A stretch of DNA of 64,000 bases from Silene conica (GCA_029255685.2 CM055314.2:37578790-37642789), one strand, 5' to 3'; shown: positions 46,128 through 59,792, counted from the first letter of the stretch. Notes: generated by a model from the letters alone, not told the origin. Made by a program: numbers and translations.

Positions 46128-48563
46128 TGATGATGTTGAAAATTAAACTACAATAAAAATGAAGGAAATAAAACAACGTCATTTTCAAAACTCGTAAATA
46201 ATTTTAAACAAGTTTAGTCTATTTACTTAATGATCTCTTACCCAATTAAGTAAACAATCCCGAGACCCAATCCCATACTAATTCGGGCACGGTATAGCCG
46301 ATTCATCCCTAATTGGTATAATTTGGTGGATTAACCTCTTAATCGGTTCTACCTTAGAACTCTCGGCCGACAATTTTCTAAAAATCGTCTTTAGCCCGAA
46401 CTTATTGCAACTATGGTTACGAATATTTTCGTTGAGATCGACCAAATTTCAAGGTGTAATCTTTATTACCCCACTTACCCAACGTGACAATTTTAGTACC
46501 CCGGTATAGCCGAGCCTACGTTCTTGTGAAGAAGGGATTCATGGGTCCATACTTTTTGGTAAGGCTAAGTCTCAATATTTATATGTAAGAGATCTAGTCA
46601 ATTTTATTATCTATCTCCATTTAAGTGAACTAAGTTGGTGAATTATTGATAAAATAATGACTAGGTCGACCAAATCGAAAAATGCATGAGACGATATATG
46701 ACGATTTGGCTATGCATGCAAACATATAAAAAGCAAAATAAAAGCATAAAAATAAACCCTAGTATGGTTTTTCCTAGAAAAGAAATAATAAAAGTACAAA
46801 TTCGAAAACCAACTCATTTGGTCCCTTGTACTTCACGAGGCACACACTTCGAGGTAAACACCGTCTTGTTCGGAACTCCTTTCCGAATGGCATCATCTTC
46901 AAGGATCACCGGAATTTACAAAAATTACAACTTTTCTAGTCTACTTTATACATTATAAAATATAAATAAATTACAATTGGGTGATACGAGATCACAAAAT
47001 TACAACGGAATCGGTAACCCCTTACATTACGGGAAATACCGATTTAAAAAGTACGGCCATACTAAGTAAATTACATAATTCCCAAAAGTACGTAAATAAA
47101 ATCATGACATTCATAATTAAAATATGCAATGCTTATGAATATATGAACTATCATGCAAATCCTAAGCCAAATCGTCCTATTTAAATATCAATTATATAAA
47201 TAGTTATCGTATACCTCGGTTTATGGAAATGCGTGTTTTAACGTTTAACAACACTATGCATAATGTGAATCGGAATTCACTCTTAAGTTAATCATCCCTA
47301 CTCTTTTATATTTCAAAATTTAGTCTTACTCAAACTTTGAACATGACTTAACTTAATAGATTTCAATATTGTTCGGTATTTAACTCTGTTTTGCGGGAAA
47401 ATAATATAAAATCGAAAAAAGTCATAAAAAATTTCGAAAATTTCAAAATTCAAATTTTGTCAATTCTAGAATGTTCTTAAAATTTCAGAACTTTAAAATA
47501 TTAGTATTTATACGGTTTTAATATTTATTTCGAAAATAATACGTAAAACGAGCATTTTAAGACGGAAAATTCAATAATTAGATCCATAAATGCAAATAAA
47601 ATACTAATAATAATTTTACATTTTCCAAAACACCTGAAGAACATAAAATGGACAGAAAAATAAATTACACACTGTCCAATTAGCCGAAATACAATAAATA
47701 TGACTCTTATTATTCAATTTTAAATGCAACCTTTTTAACAAATTAAAATTAAATAAATCAGAAACTTTTGGCTCCCAAGAAAATTATGGTGATGAACATA
47801 TCATATATTACTAAAATGGGTTAAATTTTCCGGCCATTTTAACAACTATTGCAAATTTTAACGATTTTCGTCATATATCGTACAATTTTAACCTTTAAAA
47901 TTATTTCTCAAGCATAAAATAAGATAAAAATCTCGAAATTTTTATACATGCTGGAAATAATATATATGACATCGTGTTAAATTTTTTATGGCCAAATTCC
48001 AATTTAAACTATTAAAGTCGAAATAATGTCACTAATTACCCGATTTTTACATTAAAAATCTATAATAATGCAATATATGAGATAAATTTCTGGAAAATTT
48101 AGCATATATTTTAAATATTGCATGTGACATACTCATAAATATTTATAGTCAAATTCCAAATATAACTATACAAACCCATTTTTATTCATCTTATTGCATT
48201 TTAACCTTTAAAATTCATATCCCATGAATTATAAGTCCATAATTTACGAAAATTCATAGTCATAACATAGGATATACATGTGAAAACATACTGAAAAATC
48301 TCGGCCAAAAGATGATTTTAACTATTTTTTCCCAAAATAAACAATTTTTAACCATTAAAAACTAATAAACCGAAAATAAATATACCAATGAACAATATAT
48401 ATGCAAAATATATTCCAAATATTCTAAAAACATTTTAGAAACAGTAGGTATTCATGCTTAAATAATTTCGGCCATATCATATATTAAACGAAATTCCAAA
48501 TTTCATTTTTTATCCTAATAACTCCATTAAAACGTAAACGGAAAGCATGCAAACAACCTAGTT
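46128..48563 (-). other. Long untranslated leader of X3
   Basis: 2.4 kb of AT-rich non-coding DNA that aligns with the leaders of X1, X2 and X4, including the ~155-bp degenerate repeat (marker gcatgtgac near 48118 and related units) and the block aaccaactc...ggtccctt...ccgtcttg near 46808-46870. Confidence 0.7.
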
Positions 48564-48577
48564 GCTCTGATACCAAT
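48564..48577 (-). other. Primer binding site of X3 (tRNA-iMet)
   Basis: On the minus strand ATTGGTATCAGAGC follows the 5' LTR end. Confidence 0.86.
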
Positions 48578-49788
48578 TGTTAGGTTTAGTTATCTCATAA
48601 ACTAAATATTTTAGTCATACTAACATGATTTTAATTAACATTTTAATTAACATATGATTAGATCTTATGCATGCTAAAAATATGCGGAAATAGGATAGAT
48701 TTCGAGCCCTTACACACGGTCCGAAATGTGATGCTAGGATGATCCTCCAAGTATTCAACAAGAACACCTCCTTTGGATGCACCAAGACAACCCCTTAACA
48801 AACCGAGACTTTGAACAAGCTAGTATAAGAATCGGATTATCCTTAAACAATATAAGTTCTAATATGAACTTAGTATACTAATATTATATCTTTTATATAA
48901 TTAGTATTATATTATCTTATAATAATTACTTAGAGGATTTTATGTTGTATTATTTTCTCACCCTTAGAAAATCTAATAAGCATTAGAACTAGAATGAATT
49001 GTGAGCATATCATATATTTAAGGAGTGGTGCTTGGGTTGAGGTGTGGCCGGGTATGGGAACACACAAGGGGAGACAAGTTCTCTAACCCATTTCCAAGAC
49101 ATGCCTTTAAACATGATGATTAAGGTGTGTTTAATACACAATAATCACCCTCAACCACACCCACTTAGCCGCCCATTTTTATCTTAAAATGGATTTCATT
49201 TTACAAATTTGTCAATTGTATAATTTGTACAAAATGTGACATCTTATAAGTCTTAAGGCAATAAAATACAATTATCTTAATATAAATATTTATCGTATAA
49301 ATATTATATATAATTAAATAAATCATATTTATCAATTGACAAGTAATTCGAAATTACAATTATAAAATGATAAGTTATCGTCAATACGATTTACAACCTT
49401 TGTATTAATTATAACCCGATTCATTCTAATTACGATATTGTAAAATATCGTTTTTTATTTAATAATTGACACGTTTCAATTTTAAACATAAATCTTACAA
49501 TAAGATTTAACCTCTGATTTCTCGGTATACGAGTTTAAGGAATATGATCAAATCGTATCAATATACATTTGATCACTTTATCAATTAAGGGAATTGTCCT
49601 ATAGGTGTGACCTAAAGGGATCAACTGACCACCACCGTCATACGACAGTAATGTCAAACTCTAGCTAGCCAATCATTACCGATTAATGTTGGTCAGTTGA
49701 CTAATATAATTCGTATCATTCCTTGCGCATTCTCGTCATGAGATTTAATTACGTGATCGCACTATTGTTGAGGACACATTTCCGAACA
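48578..49788 (-). repeat. 5' LTR of X3
   Basis: 1211 bp. It holds the conserved nested inverted repeat: outer arms TCAACTGACC (49621-49630) and GGTCAGTTGA (49691-49700), inner arms CAGTAATG (49646-49653) and CATTACCG (49674-49681). Confidence 0.88.
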
Positions 49789-50265
49789 ATTCACCCCTTG
49801 AATCTTCAAGGTTTCGGCTAGCTCAACCATTTTGAGCGCATGAGGACTAATCCTTTGACCTTCCTTTAAGGTCAAATCAAAGAAGGCGGATGCCGCCACA
49901 TATTGGATTACCCTAGGAGCTTGCGAAAACATGGTCGCAACTCTAGTATAAATCTCATTAGCCGTGGCTACCTTTATCATTGTCCTTTGGAGATCCGGCT
50001 CCATTGAGAATATAAGCACGTTCTTAAGAGAATGCGACTCTTTCATGTAGGTCTCAATGGCCTCACGAGTCGCCTCCGATGCACGAGCGGTCGAAATGGG
50101 AGGAGCGTCAATGGTAAGATAACGAGTCTTATCGTCACCTTCCGCGGCCAAAACCAATTGGGCGTCCCAATTTTTAAAATTGGCGCCATGCTTCTCAAGC
50201 TTGCAATGATCCATGAAGGACCGAAGCCATGATACGTTTGTGAGAGGTGGAGCGTTATTTGCCAT
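49789..50265 (-). pseudogene. X4 gag fragment, N-terminal piece
   Basis: Minus-strand Copia-type Gag N-terminus (MANNAPPLTNVSWLRSF, then FKNWDAQLVLAAEGDDKTRYL and LKNVLIFSMEPDLQRT). It is interrupted on its left side by the insertion of X3. A fossil. Confidence 0.85.
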
Positions 50266-52727
50266 TGATGATTGATAGTTGAAAAATAACTACAAATGAA
50301 AATAAAGGAATTAAAACAGGATTATCGTTTTAATAATTAATTTAAACTTATAAATTTTAAACAAGTTAAGCATCTACTTAATGATCTCTTACCCAATTAA
50401 GTAAATGATCCCGAGACCCAAATACATACTAACTCGGGCACGGTTTAGCCGATACATCCCTCATTAATATGACTCGGTAGATTAACCCCTTAATCGATTC
50501 TACTTTTAGAACTCTCGGTCGATAAAATTACATTAATTCTTATCTTAGCCCGAACTTATTACCACTACGGTGGCTCGAATACCTTCATCGAGATCAACCA
50601 AATTTCGAGAATGTAATCATATTACCCCACTTCACCAACGTAATAAGGTTTGCACCCCGGTTTAGACGAGCCTACTCCCTTATGAAGAAGATCCTTCGCG
50701 GGTTCTTTACTTTTTGGTAAGGCTATGTCTCGATTTTTAAATAACGTAAGAGATCTTGTCAATTTATTATCTATCTCCTTTAAGTGAACTAAGTCGGTGA
50801 ATTATCGATAAATTAATTGACACGGTCGATAAAATCGATAAAGTGCATGAGTTTGAATGACGATTTGGCTATGCATGCAAACATGTTAAGCATAAATAAA
50901 AGCATAAAAACTTAAAAGCATAAATAAATCCTAGTATGGCCTTCCTAAAATAGAAAATTAAATGTAAAATACAAATTCGGAAACCAACTCCTTGGTCCCT
51001 TGAACTTCACACGCGGCACGCATCCCAAGGCAAACTCCGTCTTGGTCGGAACTCCTTTCCGAAAGGCACCTTCAAGGATCTCCGGAATTACAAATAATTA
51101 CAAATTTTCTATCTATTTTATACATTATAAAAATAAAACAATAAAATAAAGTGATACGAGATCACATTAAATTACAACCGAATCGATAACCCCTTACATT
51201 ACGGGAATTAACGATTAAAATCTAAGGCCATACTAAACAAAATATATAATTCCAAATTACGTAAATAAATTATGACATTCATAAATAATAAATAAATATG
51301 CAATGCTTATGTAATATGCAAAACCTAAGCCAAATCGTCCTATTTAAACACAATTTAAATATCGTTATTCGTAATAACACGGTTTTATGGAATAACGTGA
51401 TTTTAACAATTTTAAAATCACAAAACACTTTATGAATCATTATTCACGTTTTAGTTAAGTATCCTACCACATTTTAGGATTCAAAATTTAGTCTTACTCA
51501 AATTTCAAAATAACTTAACCTTTTATTATAATATTGTTCGGTTTTAATCGGTTTTACGGGAAATAGTAATAAAATAATCAAAACGAGTCATAAAATATTT
51601 CGAAAATTCAAAATTAAAATCTTGAACGTACTGAAAATTTTCTTAAAATTTCAGTTCCTTAAAACATTAATATTTTCCAAATAGACTATTTATCTCGTAA
51701 TATTGCTGTGTAAAATGCACAATTAGACGGAAAATTCGAAATTACCTCAAAAATCATGCAATAAAATACCAATATAATTTTTACATATTCCTAGACACTC
51801 AAAGTGATTGAAAAATGCAGAAAAATCAGATGAAACACTGTTCAAGGGCTGAAAAATAATTCATGACTCTTACAATTCTCAATTTTTAACTTTAACTTTT
51901 AAAATTAAAAAATAAAAATCTAGAAACTTTTGGCACCCAAGAAAAATATGATGATGATCATATCAAATATGACTAATATGGGTTAATGTTTCGTACCATT
52001 TTAGCAACTTTTACTATTTTTAATAAATCGTGTCATATATTGCTCGATTTTAACGATTAAAATCATTTCTCATGCAAAATTCGAAATAAATAGCTCAAAA
52101 TTTACATGCATGCTAGAAATAATATATGCGACACTGTATAAAATGTTTATGGCGAAATTCCAAATTAAACTATTTAAGTTAAATAATGTCACTAATATTA
52201 CGATTTTTACTATAAAAATCAATATTCATGCAATATAAGTGAAAACTTTCTGGAAATTTTAAAATACATTTTAAATATTGCATGTGACATCTACAAAACG
52301 TTTCGTAGCTAAATTCATAATCTAACTATATAAACCCATTTTTATCCCATTTTAAGACTATTTAACCTTTAAATATCACAAACCATGCATAAAACTTAAA
52401 TAATTTCGAAAATTATATATTCATAATATGTTAAATGCGTGTGAGAACATATATAAAAATCTCGGCCAGAAATTTTATTTTACTATTTTTCCCATAATAA
52501 AACGTTTTTATCCGATTATTTAGCTTAAATTCACAATTTAATTACAAATTTGAACAATATTATTCCATAAATCATTCATAATTACTTAAAACTATTTTAA
52601 GAACAGGAAGTATACATGCATTAAGTATTTCGTTCATATCATATATGTACTAATAATTTTCGTTTTTAATTAAAATCATATTTCTTGCAAAAACGGTAAA
52701 AATCGAGTTGCATGCAAGCAACCTAAT
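50266..52727 (-). other. Long untranslated leader of X4
   Basis: 2.46 kb, AT-rich, non-coding, with the layout of the other X leaders, including the gcatgtgac marker near 52279 and its neighbour near 52436. Confidence 0.7.
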
Positions 52728-52741
52728 GCTCTGATACCACT
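52728..52741 (-). other. Primer binding site of X4 (tRNA-iMet)
   Basis: On the minus strand AGTGGTATCAGAGC next to the LTR end. Confidence 0.84.
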
Positions 52742-55184
52742 TGAAGGAAACTCATAGTCATACTAGTTCACCATTTAATTATTCCTACTAATAATTTACT
52801 TATTAATCTCATATTAATTTAGTCGATCTTATGCATGCAAAAACAAATGCGGAATAATAACAAAAAGGGCCTTACATACGGTCCAAATAAGTGCTAGGAC
52901 GATCCTCCACGGAGCAACCAAATTAGCTTGCCTCCTTTACGATGCACCAAGACCTGCCCTTAAACGAACCAAAAATCCGAACCCGAGCTAGGCGACGAAA
53001 TTAGGTTTCTTAAAACCGTAAACTAATACTATTATTAGTATACTAGAAATATTATCTAAATAATATTTTAGAGGTTTTGTGATTTTCTTACTCTAGAAAA
53101 TAATTTCACATTAGGTTAGCATGTGAATATGATAGAGCATCACATATATAGAGGGTGTGATGTTTGGGTTGGGTGTGTCGTGTACACACAAGGCATGGGG
53201 AAAGGTTTTATTCCCTTTGTCATGCCACATGCACAATGTTATTGTTAGGTTCTAAGGTCTCAAACCCTAATATCTTAGTCATACTAATGAAATGAATAAT
53301 TAACATTTTAATTATATTTTATTTAGATCTTATGCATGCTAATTCTAAAGGGGAATACAGAATCGAAAACTCACTATTTCGACTATATTGAAGCACGGAT
53401 GATCCTCCAACCCTTAGTATCCAAGTAGAATACCTCCTCCAAGATGCACCCAAGACACCCCTTATACCGAGACTATCACAAGCTAGGGCTTTAGAAACGG
53501 TTTCCGTAAACTAAGTTCTAATCATTAATTAGAACGATAAAAACTAATATTATAACTATTATAGAATTAGTATTATTATTATCTTATAATAATTTTAGAG
53601 GTTTTGTATATTTTTCTTACTTAGAAAAATTTTCCAAGAGTTAGAAATGAATGAATTTTGTGAGTTTATCACTTTATTTAAGTGGGTTGTGTTGGGGTGG
53701 GGATATCCGACTATTGGAAAGAGCAAAGGGGAACATTTTCCCTTTTCAATGCTCTTAGGGTGGCTCTAGGTGTGAGTTCTCAAGGCACACCTTTAATGAT
53801 TATGTCTTAGGGTAATTAAGAAGCAATAATCACCCCTTAACCACCTCCCCAAACCGTCACATTTTATGGATAAAATGGACATCCATTTTATATTATGTCA
53901 ACTTGTACAATTGTACATTTGTGACATATAAATTGTCACATTAAAATAAGTAACAATTGTTTTTAATTTAAAATGCATATTTATCAAATAAATATCATTT
54001 GTACATTAAATAAATCATATTTAATAATTTGACAAGTATTTCGAAATTACAATAATACAAAATGGTCATTTTCATTAATCGTCAATTGTAATAATATACA
54101 ACCCGATTCATTCTAATTACGACATTTCAAAAATATCGTTTAATGTTTGATAATTGACACGTTTCAATTATAAACATAAATCTTACAATAAGATTTAACC
54201 TCTGATTTCTCGATATACGAGTTTAAGGAATATGATCAACTTGTATCAATATACATTTGATCAGTTTATCAATAATAAGGGAATTGTCCTATAGGTGTGA
54301 CCTAAAGGGATAAACTGACCACCACCGTCATACGACAGTAATGTCAAACGCTAGCTAGCCAATCATTACCGATTAATGTTGGTCAGTTGACTATAATTTC
54401 GTATCACCCCTTGCGCATTCTCGTCATGAGATTTAATTATGTGATCGCACTATTGTTGAGGACACATATCCCAACAGTTATGTCATATCACAACTTAAGC
54501 TAATGATAACAATTATAAGATAAAATATCACATATAATTTTATCTTACATTGTCCATTTACACGGCTAACACAATTGTAAAATGGACCTTCATTTTACAA
54601 AATTAATTTGTACGATTGTATAATATGTGACATCTTATGTGACATAATCAATTGTATTAATTTAAAATATTTCTAAATTAATTAAATCATATTTAACAAA
54701 TTATTTTAGTAATTCGTAATTATCGTCCCAACATATGGTTATCATAATAATCGTCAATACGATATATTTACAACGTTTGTTATAACCATGAACCATTCAT
54801 ATTCTAATTTCGATATTTCTAAAATATCGATTACTATTTGACAATTGACACATTTCAATTTCAAATACAAATCTTACTTTAAGATTCAACCTCTGATATC
54901 TCGATATATGGTTTTAAGAAATTGATCAATTCGTATCATATACAATTGATCAATATATATTTAAGGGGATTGTCCTATAGGTGTGACCTAAAGGGATCAA
55001 CTGACCACCATCGTCATAAGACAGTAATGTCAAACTCTAGTCAGCCAATCATTACCGGTTAATGTTGGTCAGTTTACTATATCAAATATCGGATCGTCCC
55101 TTGCATATTCTTTTCATAAGATTTTTGACAATGATATTTATCATTGACGTGATCGCACTATTGTTGAGGACACATTTCCCAACA
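52742..55184 (-). repeat. 5' LTR of X4, interrupted by solo LTR X5
   Basis: LTR sequence at 52742-53242 and 54482-55184 (about 1.2 kb in total). The minus strand starts TGTTGGGAAATGTG. The part right of X5 contains the conserved nested inverted repeat (about 54996-55076). It abuts the G3 LTR at 55185. Confidence 0.8.
53243..54476 (-). mobile_element. Solo LTR X5 of the X family
   Basis: A 1234-bp LTR (minus strand TGTTGGGATATGTG...CCTAACA) with a perfect GTTAT duplication (53238-53242 and 54477-54481) and no internal sequence, so it is a solo LTR formed by recombination. It lies in the X4 LTR, a member of the same family. Confidence 0.9.
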
Positions 55185-55328
55185 ATACATATCTATGTTT
55201 CTATTTATATCAGTTTGTTCAGTTTTGTTTTTAATTCACCTCGTTTTCATGCATGTTAAAGTTTAAATTCCGCGTAAATTTTGGCATGATTGTATGTTTT
55301 ATTTTCCGCTGCGACGAGGGGTTTTACA
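55185..55328 (+). repeat. End of G3 5' LTR
   Basis: Matches the last 140 bp of the G3 3' LTR (about 61467-61609), ending GGGGTTTTACA just before the primer site. Confidence 0.82.
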
Positions 55329-58300
55329 GTTGGTATCAGAACTTTATCGCTCCCGACGCACTCATGTAACACCCAACCTTAACTTGACCATATAATTGAA
55401 TAATGAATGAGAGATCGGGTAGATTTAAGGACTTATATTGTAGCCTGTTTTGTGATTGCTTTTATTAGGCTCTCAGTTGTTTGTTGATTATCATTGATTC
55501 TACTTTTATACCTTCCAATTGACGAACCCTGAGCTGACCCATTTGGCGATCAAGACCGGAGTTTCTATCGAAGATGTAAGATTCGTGCTACAATTGGAGA
55601 ATCTTTCTGAGCCTTGAAGATACTCCTCCTTCTTTGTGCACCACCTTCTTTGATAACTCTGGATGCACATCCTTCTTGTAGAATAATTGTCTGTCTTGCT
55701 TGAATAGATCTTCATATCTTTTCAACTTAACCGTGTTGCTTACTTTCTCAAGGTGCCCTGTAGGTAACCTTCCCTTTTGTTGGATTTGGAGGAACTAGTT
55801 TTAGGATAACCGCGAGTTGTGTTTTGAGAAATGTTGTTATTTGAGGAATGACTTAAGAGGTATCGGGAGACATGTTTTGATGATCGAAGTGTCTAGTGGT
55901 CTATCCAATTGGGAGAGTGAAAGTGAGTGATAAGGTACTTGCTTGAAGGTTGAGTTGTATACTTAGTATTCGGTGGAACTTAATCTTGAGAACCATGCTT
56001 AGATTATGAAAATTTGTGGATCGAAGAGTACTGTTTAAGGAGTTAGATAAGATGCTTGAGGATATAGAGCGACCTGAGAGGATGGGCTTAAGATGCTAAT
56101 GATGAAGAATGGATGAGTGAAGCGAGTTAGTATCACTGGACTTAGGCGAGTGATTGAGCTGAAAAAGGCCTGTTATTTGAGGAATACGAGTCATTGACTA
56201 TAATAGTTGAATACTTGAAGAGTTTATGACTTAAGCTTAGAAGAAGTGAACCACTATTTGACCCTAGGCTGCTTAATGAATCTTAATGTTTATTTATTGA
56301 AAAACTTAAGAGAAATTTGAGGATGCACCACCGGTTTGTGGATAGAATAAAGTAATCTATTGGGAGATGAAAGTTCGGAAAAACTTGATGAGTTAAGAAT
56401 TGTTATCTGATGGACAGTAAGGTAAGTAAAGTGGATATAGCATGTAGGTTTTATGGTCTGAAAGTATTATTGAATTGTCATTTGAGGAACTGGCAGAGAT
56501 GAAACACCTCAAAATTTTGGGAATAGGTAGCTGTAATGATGACATTGTCTAAAGTTTGGAAGATTTGGGTGTATAAATCGTTCGAGGAATTTTTTGTGGG
56601 AACCGACAATTGAATGGCTTGATTTGGGAAGTAAGAAGTGAGAACCCCGTGAGAATAGTGAGAGACCCGCACCTAGGGAGATTTCCGTAATCGTTCCTTT
56701 CATATCGCTTCTCTCCTTTCTTTTCCCTTACTTCTCCTTCTGATCTTGGCTTCAATTTTATTGGAGTCCATAGCATAAAGTTCCTTACCATGTCGTCTCG
56801 TTGATCCTTGAGTCGTTTTCGGGTGACTCTCTCGAGATCTATACCGTGTTTATCCCCGAAGTATGTGTCCCATCACCTCTTCTGTGAACCTTGTCCCTTT
56901 TATCCAGATTAGCGGCGAGGTTGATTTATTCTTGGAGCAGTGATACATGCCTTGAGGAATGCTTCGTTTTGCGTTGTCAGAATTTGGTTGAGAAAGTTTA
57001 TGATAATAATGTTCGGGTGATATTGGATAGTATGCCGCCTTGAGAGTTTCGTGTTAGGTGGCTAGATGTAAGTGGTATCTGTGGATTTGGAAGTACCATT
57101 TGAGGATTTAAATACGATGCTCGGAGTCCTAGATGATTTTGGAGGAGCATGCTTAAGATAGTGATGTTGTCAAATAGAGAATGAGGTAAGTTACCGTTAC
57201 TTAATCTTGAGGAGTTTCTTGAATGCAGAAAATACCACGTACTTCAGGAACGAGAGTTATTGGTAACGGTGTAAGAATGTTGAGACATTTATGATTTGAC
57301 TTATGGAGTTGACTGAGTGTTTGACTTTAGGTTACTTTAGGTTACTTATTGAACCTCAGCATTTACCTATTGAGATACTTAAGGAAATTGTAAGATGCCC
57401 CACTGTTAAGTTGATCGTTTATGATAGCTTGTGGAATAATGGAAGCCTGTTGGCTTAATAGTACTTCATGAGTGGTTGACAGGTAACCGTTAATGTCTGA
57501 GATAATCATAGAGTAGAAATTCGTAACTTATAAGTGTTCATAAATATCATTTGAGGAATCTCGGAATTTGAATAACTGAACCTTATGGAGACTGTAGGAG
57601 TGGAAGTTGTCACTTCTTTAGAACTTTCTTCTAAATGAATACTGTTGGTAAGTGGTTGGAAACCAGAGGATTTAGAAGTTGTTACCTTAGTAGGGACGTG
57701 ATTTGAATGTTCACTATGGTAATAAAATTTGAGAATTTAGGATTTCGGAGCACCTCGTGGAATAAGTTTGTTGGGATCAAGCTGTTTAAAATTTGAGGTT
57801 ATGGATTATTTTATTATGGCCCCTCAATGGGAAGACCTTATAGGATAATGAATACCATATCTTGGGTCTCGAGGTTCGATGTTACGGTAATAGAATTCCG
57901 GTTTAGAGCTTTGGAAGCCTTCTTGTTGAGGAATACCTTGTTCTATGGAGGAGATAATGATAAAAGGGATCGCGAAGCCATTGAGAGTCTAGAAATCACT
58001 AGAATTGTCCTTCTTGGAATATATCGGGAATCGTTATCACGATGCTTTGTTTATGGATTGAGTGGTTAGTGGCCCCATGTTTGGCAGGAGTTACCATCTT
58101 CCTTAACCTTTAACCTGGTTGTTTCGTTCCTTTGGTCCTTCCTTGTATGTTCTGTCAGTTGTGAAACTAGAAACTCACAAACCTTAGTGTCGAAAGTAAG
58201 TTCTATGATCGTTTCTACGCTCCCAATGACCTTTTTTGAAAAAACAAATTCCCTATTGTTAACCCCGAAAGTTGTTAGTTTTTAGAAAATCTTAATTGTT

Positions 58301-58784
58301 TTGAGGATTTGAAATTGATCCCTCTTCTGTTGGAAGTAACCTTTTGTCATTGTTGCAATTTTACTCTTTTGAAGAATCGAAAATAAAGATTTATTTTTGG
58401 AAAATTTGGTTTTCAAGGAACTGATTGATTTACAATTCGATTAATCTCAGCGTCGATTTGACATTTGGACTCGTTATTGGAGACGTCTGATAACCTGAAC
58501 TATGCTTACCGACACCGGATTGATCTAAATTTTGAACTTTTATTGATTTAATTTTGGGACTTCTCTCAGATTTGGAATGTCGGACTCTTGAATACGTAAC
58601 GAGAATCCCAATGTCCATTGACAAAGACTTGTGCCTTAGAACCTATTTCTTTTGAAACCTTTTCGAAAGATAAAATTTTGGGGTTACCATAACCCGGGTA
58701 GTACGTTTTGATAGCTAGCGTTGATTTCTCACTTATTTCCGTTTTCAAGTTTCGAGGACGAAACTTTTTGAAAGTTGGAGTGAT
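55329..58784 (+). other. G3 interior, non-coding, with 1.07-kb duplication
   Basis: No open frame longer than about 80 residues and no retroelement motif. A diverged direct duplication is visible: about 56080-56400 resembles about 57150-57470 at an offset of about 1065-1071 bp (shared gcttaaga, a cttgaggaat-type word, gatgcaccac/gatgccccac). The word ttgaggaa recurs many times. Confidence 0.6.
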
Positions 58785-59739
58785 TGTAACATCCCGTATT
58801 TTTGTAAATAATATGTGAAGGGTTTTAAATTATTTTACGGAATATAATAATATTTTAATAGTAAATCGTAAATCTAATTTAAGTTTTTCCGTTAAGATCC
58901 GTCTTAAGAATGTTTTAGTTCTTAAGATGGAATTCACTTGGCATATTTAATTCCGACTTGAATCCGTTCACAAAAACAAGTAACCCGACTCAAGTATGTG
59001 CAAGGACAATATAAACCCTATCCATCGACATCCATCTTCATTTTCACTACTTCTTCATTTCCTCCATTGTTCTTCATTTTGAGAGCTTAAAATCAACATT
59101 TCAACCTCTTCCCGAACTCGAACTGTGGTAAGTCTTACATTTTCGGAATCCTTGCGAGATTTCCAAGCCATCTATCTCTTTCAATTTCGATTTCGTCGAA
59201 CTCGAAAAAGATGCTGTTTTGGCTTATTTCCGTTTTAGACTTCTTAATTCTGTTTCTTTTGTTGTAGGGGTTGATTTAGAGGATCCTGAAGTTGATAACT
59301 TCGTTATTGAAGAAGAATTCGGAGCTTAACCCGCTTTTAAGGTGACAATTACGAGTAACTCAGCCTTTTTGTTAAAATGGCATTTTGTGTTGTTTCTTGC
59401 TTAAAGTTTCTGATTTTTAAGTTGTTGATGATGTTGGAGTATAAGATTATCTTAGGAATGTGTTTTATATGTTCTTCACATGGTTTAAATGGAGCTTTAG
59501 ATGTTCATATGCTAATATTGTTCATTTTTCAGATTTTGAGTTCTTAAGACGAATACGATGTTTGATCCTAATACGTGTTTTAAACTTTTAATTGTTCAAA
59601 AATCGTGTTTGAGACATACTTGGGATTGTTATGGGTTAATATGTGCTGGTAGAATAGATTTGAGGCTTGAAATCATAGTGTAAAAGTGTTTGTCGAAAGT
59701 TTGAAGAAAATGGTGAATTGCAGGAAAATCGCGAAATCT

Positions 59740-59792
59740 GGCTGTGCGTGTAGGTGCACAGGCTGCGCAATTTTTGGCGCAGGCTGCGCAAA
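59740..59792. repeat. 21-bp phased GC-rich repeats in G3 LTR
   Basis: GGCTGTGCGTG, GGCTGCGCAAT and GGCTGCGCAAA start at 59740, 59761 and 59782, both steps 21 bp. The junctions form near-palindromes such as GCGCAGGCTGCGC. The sequence is unrelated to the TCGRYCGA sites but the step is identical. Confidence 0.8.

Larger units (their letters stand above)
41982..49788 (-). mobile_element. Gag-only Copia-like element X3
   Basis: A 7.8-kb minus-strand element with a 5' LTR (48578-49788), a partial 3' LTR (41982 to about 42640), primer site, 2.4-kb leader, gag frame and about 2.5 kb of 3' non-coding sequence. It is flanked by a perfect ATTCA duplication (41977-41981 and 49789-49793) and inserted in the gag of X4. 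There is no protease, integrase, RT or RNase H anywhere between gag and the 3' LTR, which matches the published TR-GAG class of non-autonomous LTR elements. The shared part of the LTRs differs by about 1.5-2%, so it is older than C1 and A1. Confidence 0.85.

Noticed and set aside
55365-55380. TGTAACACCCAACC as the start of another inserted gypsy LTR
   Set aside because: The start motif is suggestive, but no matching LTR end or target duplication could be found in the following 3 kb, so it is left as part of the G3 interior.
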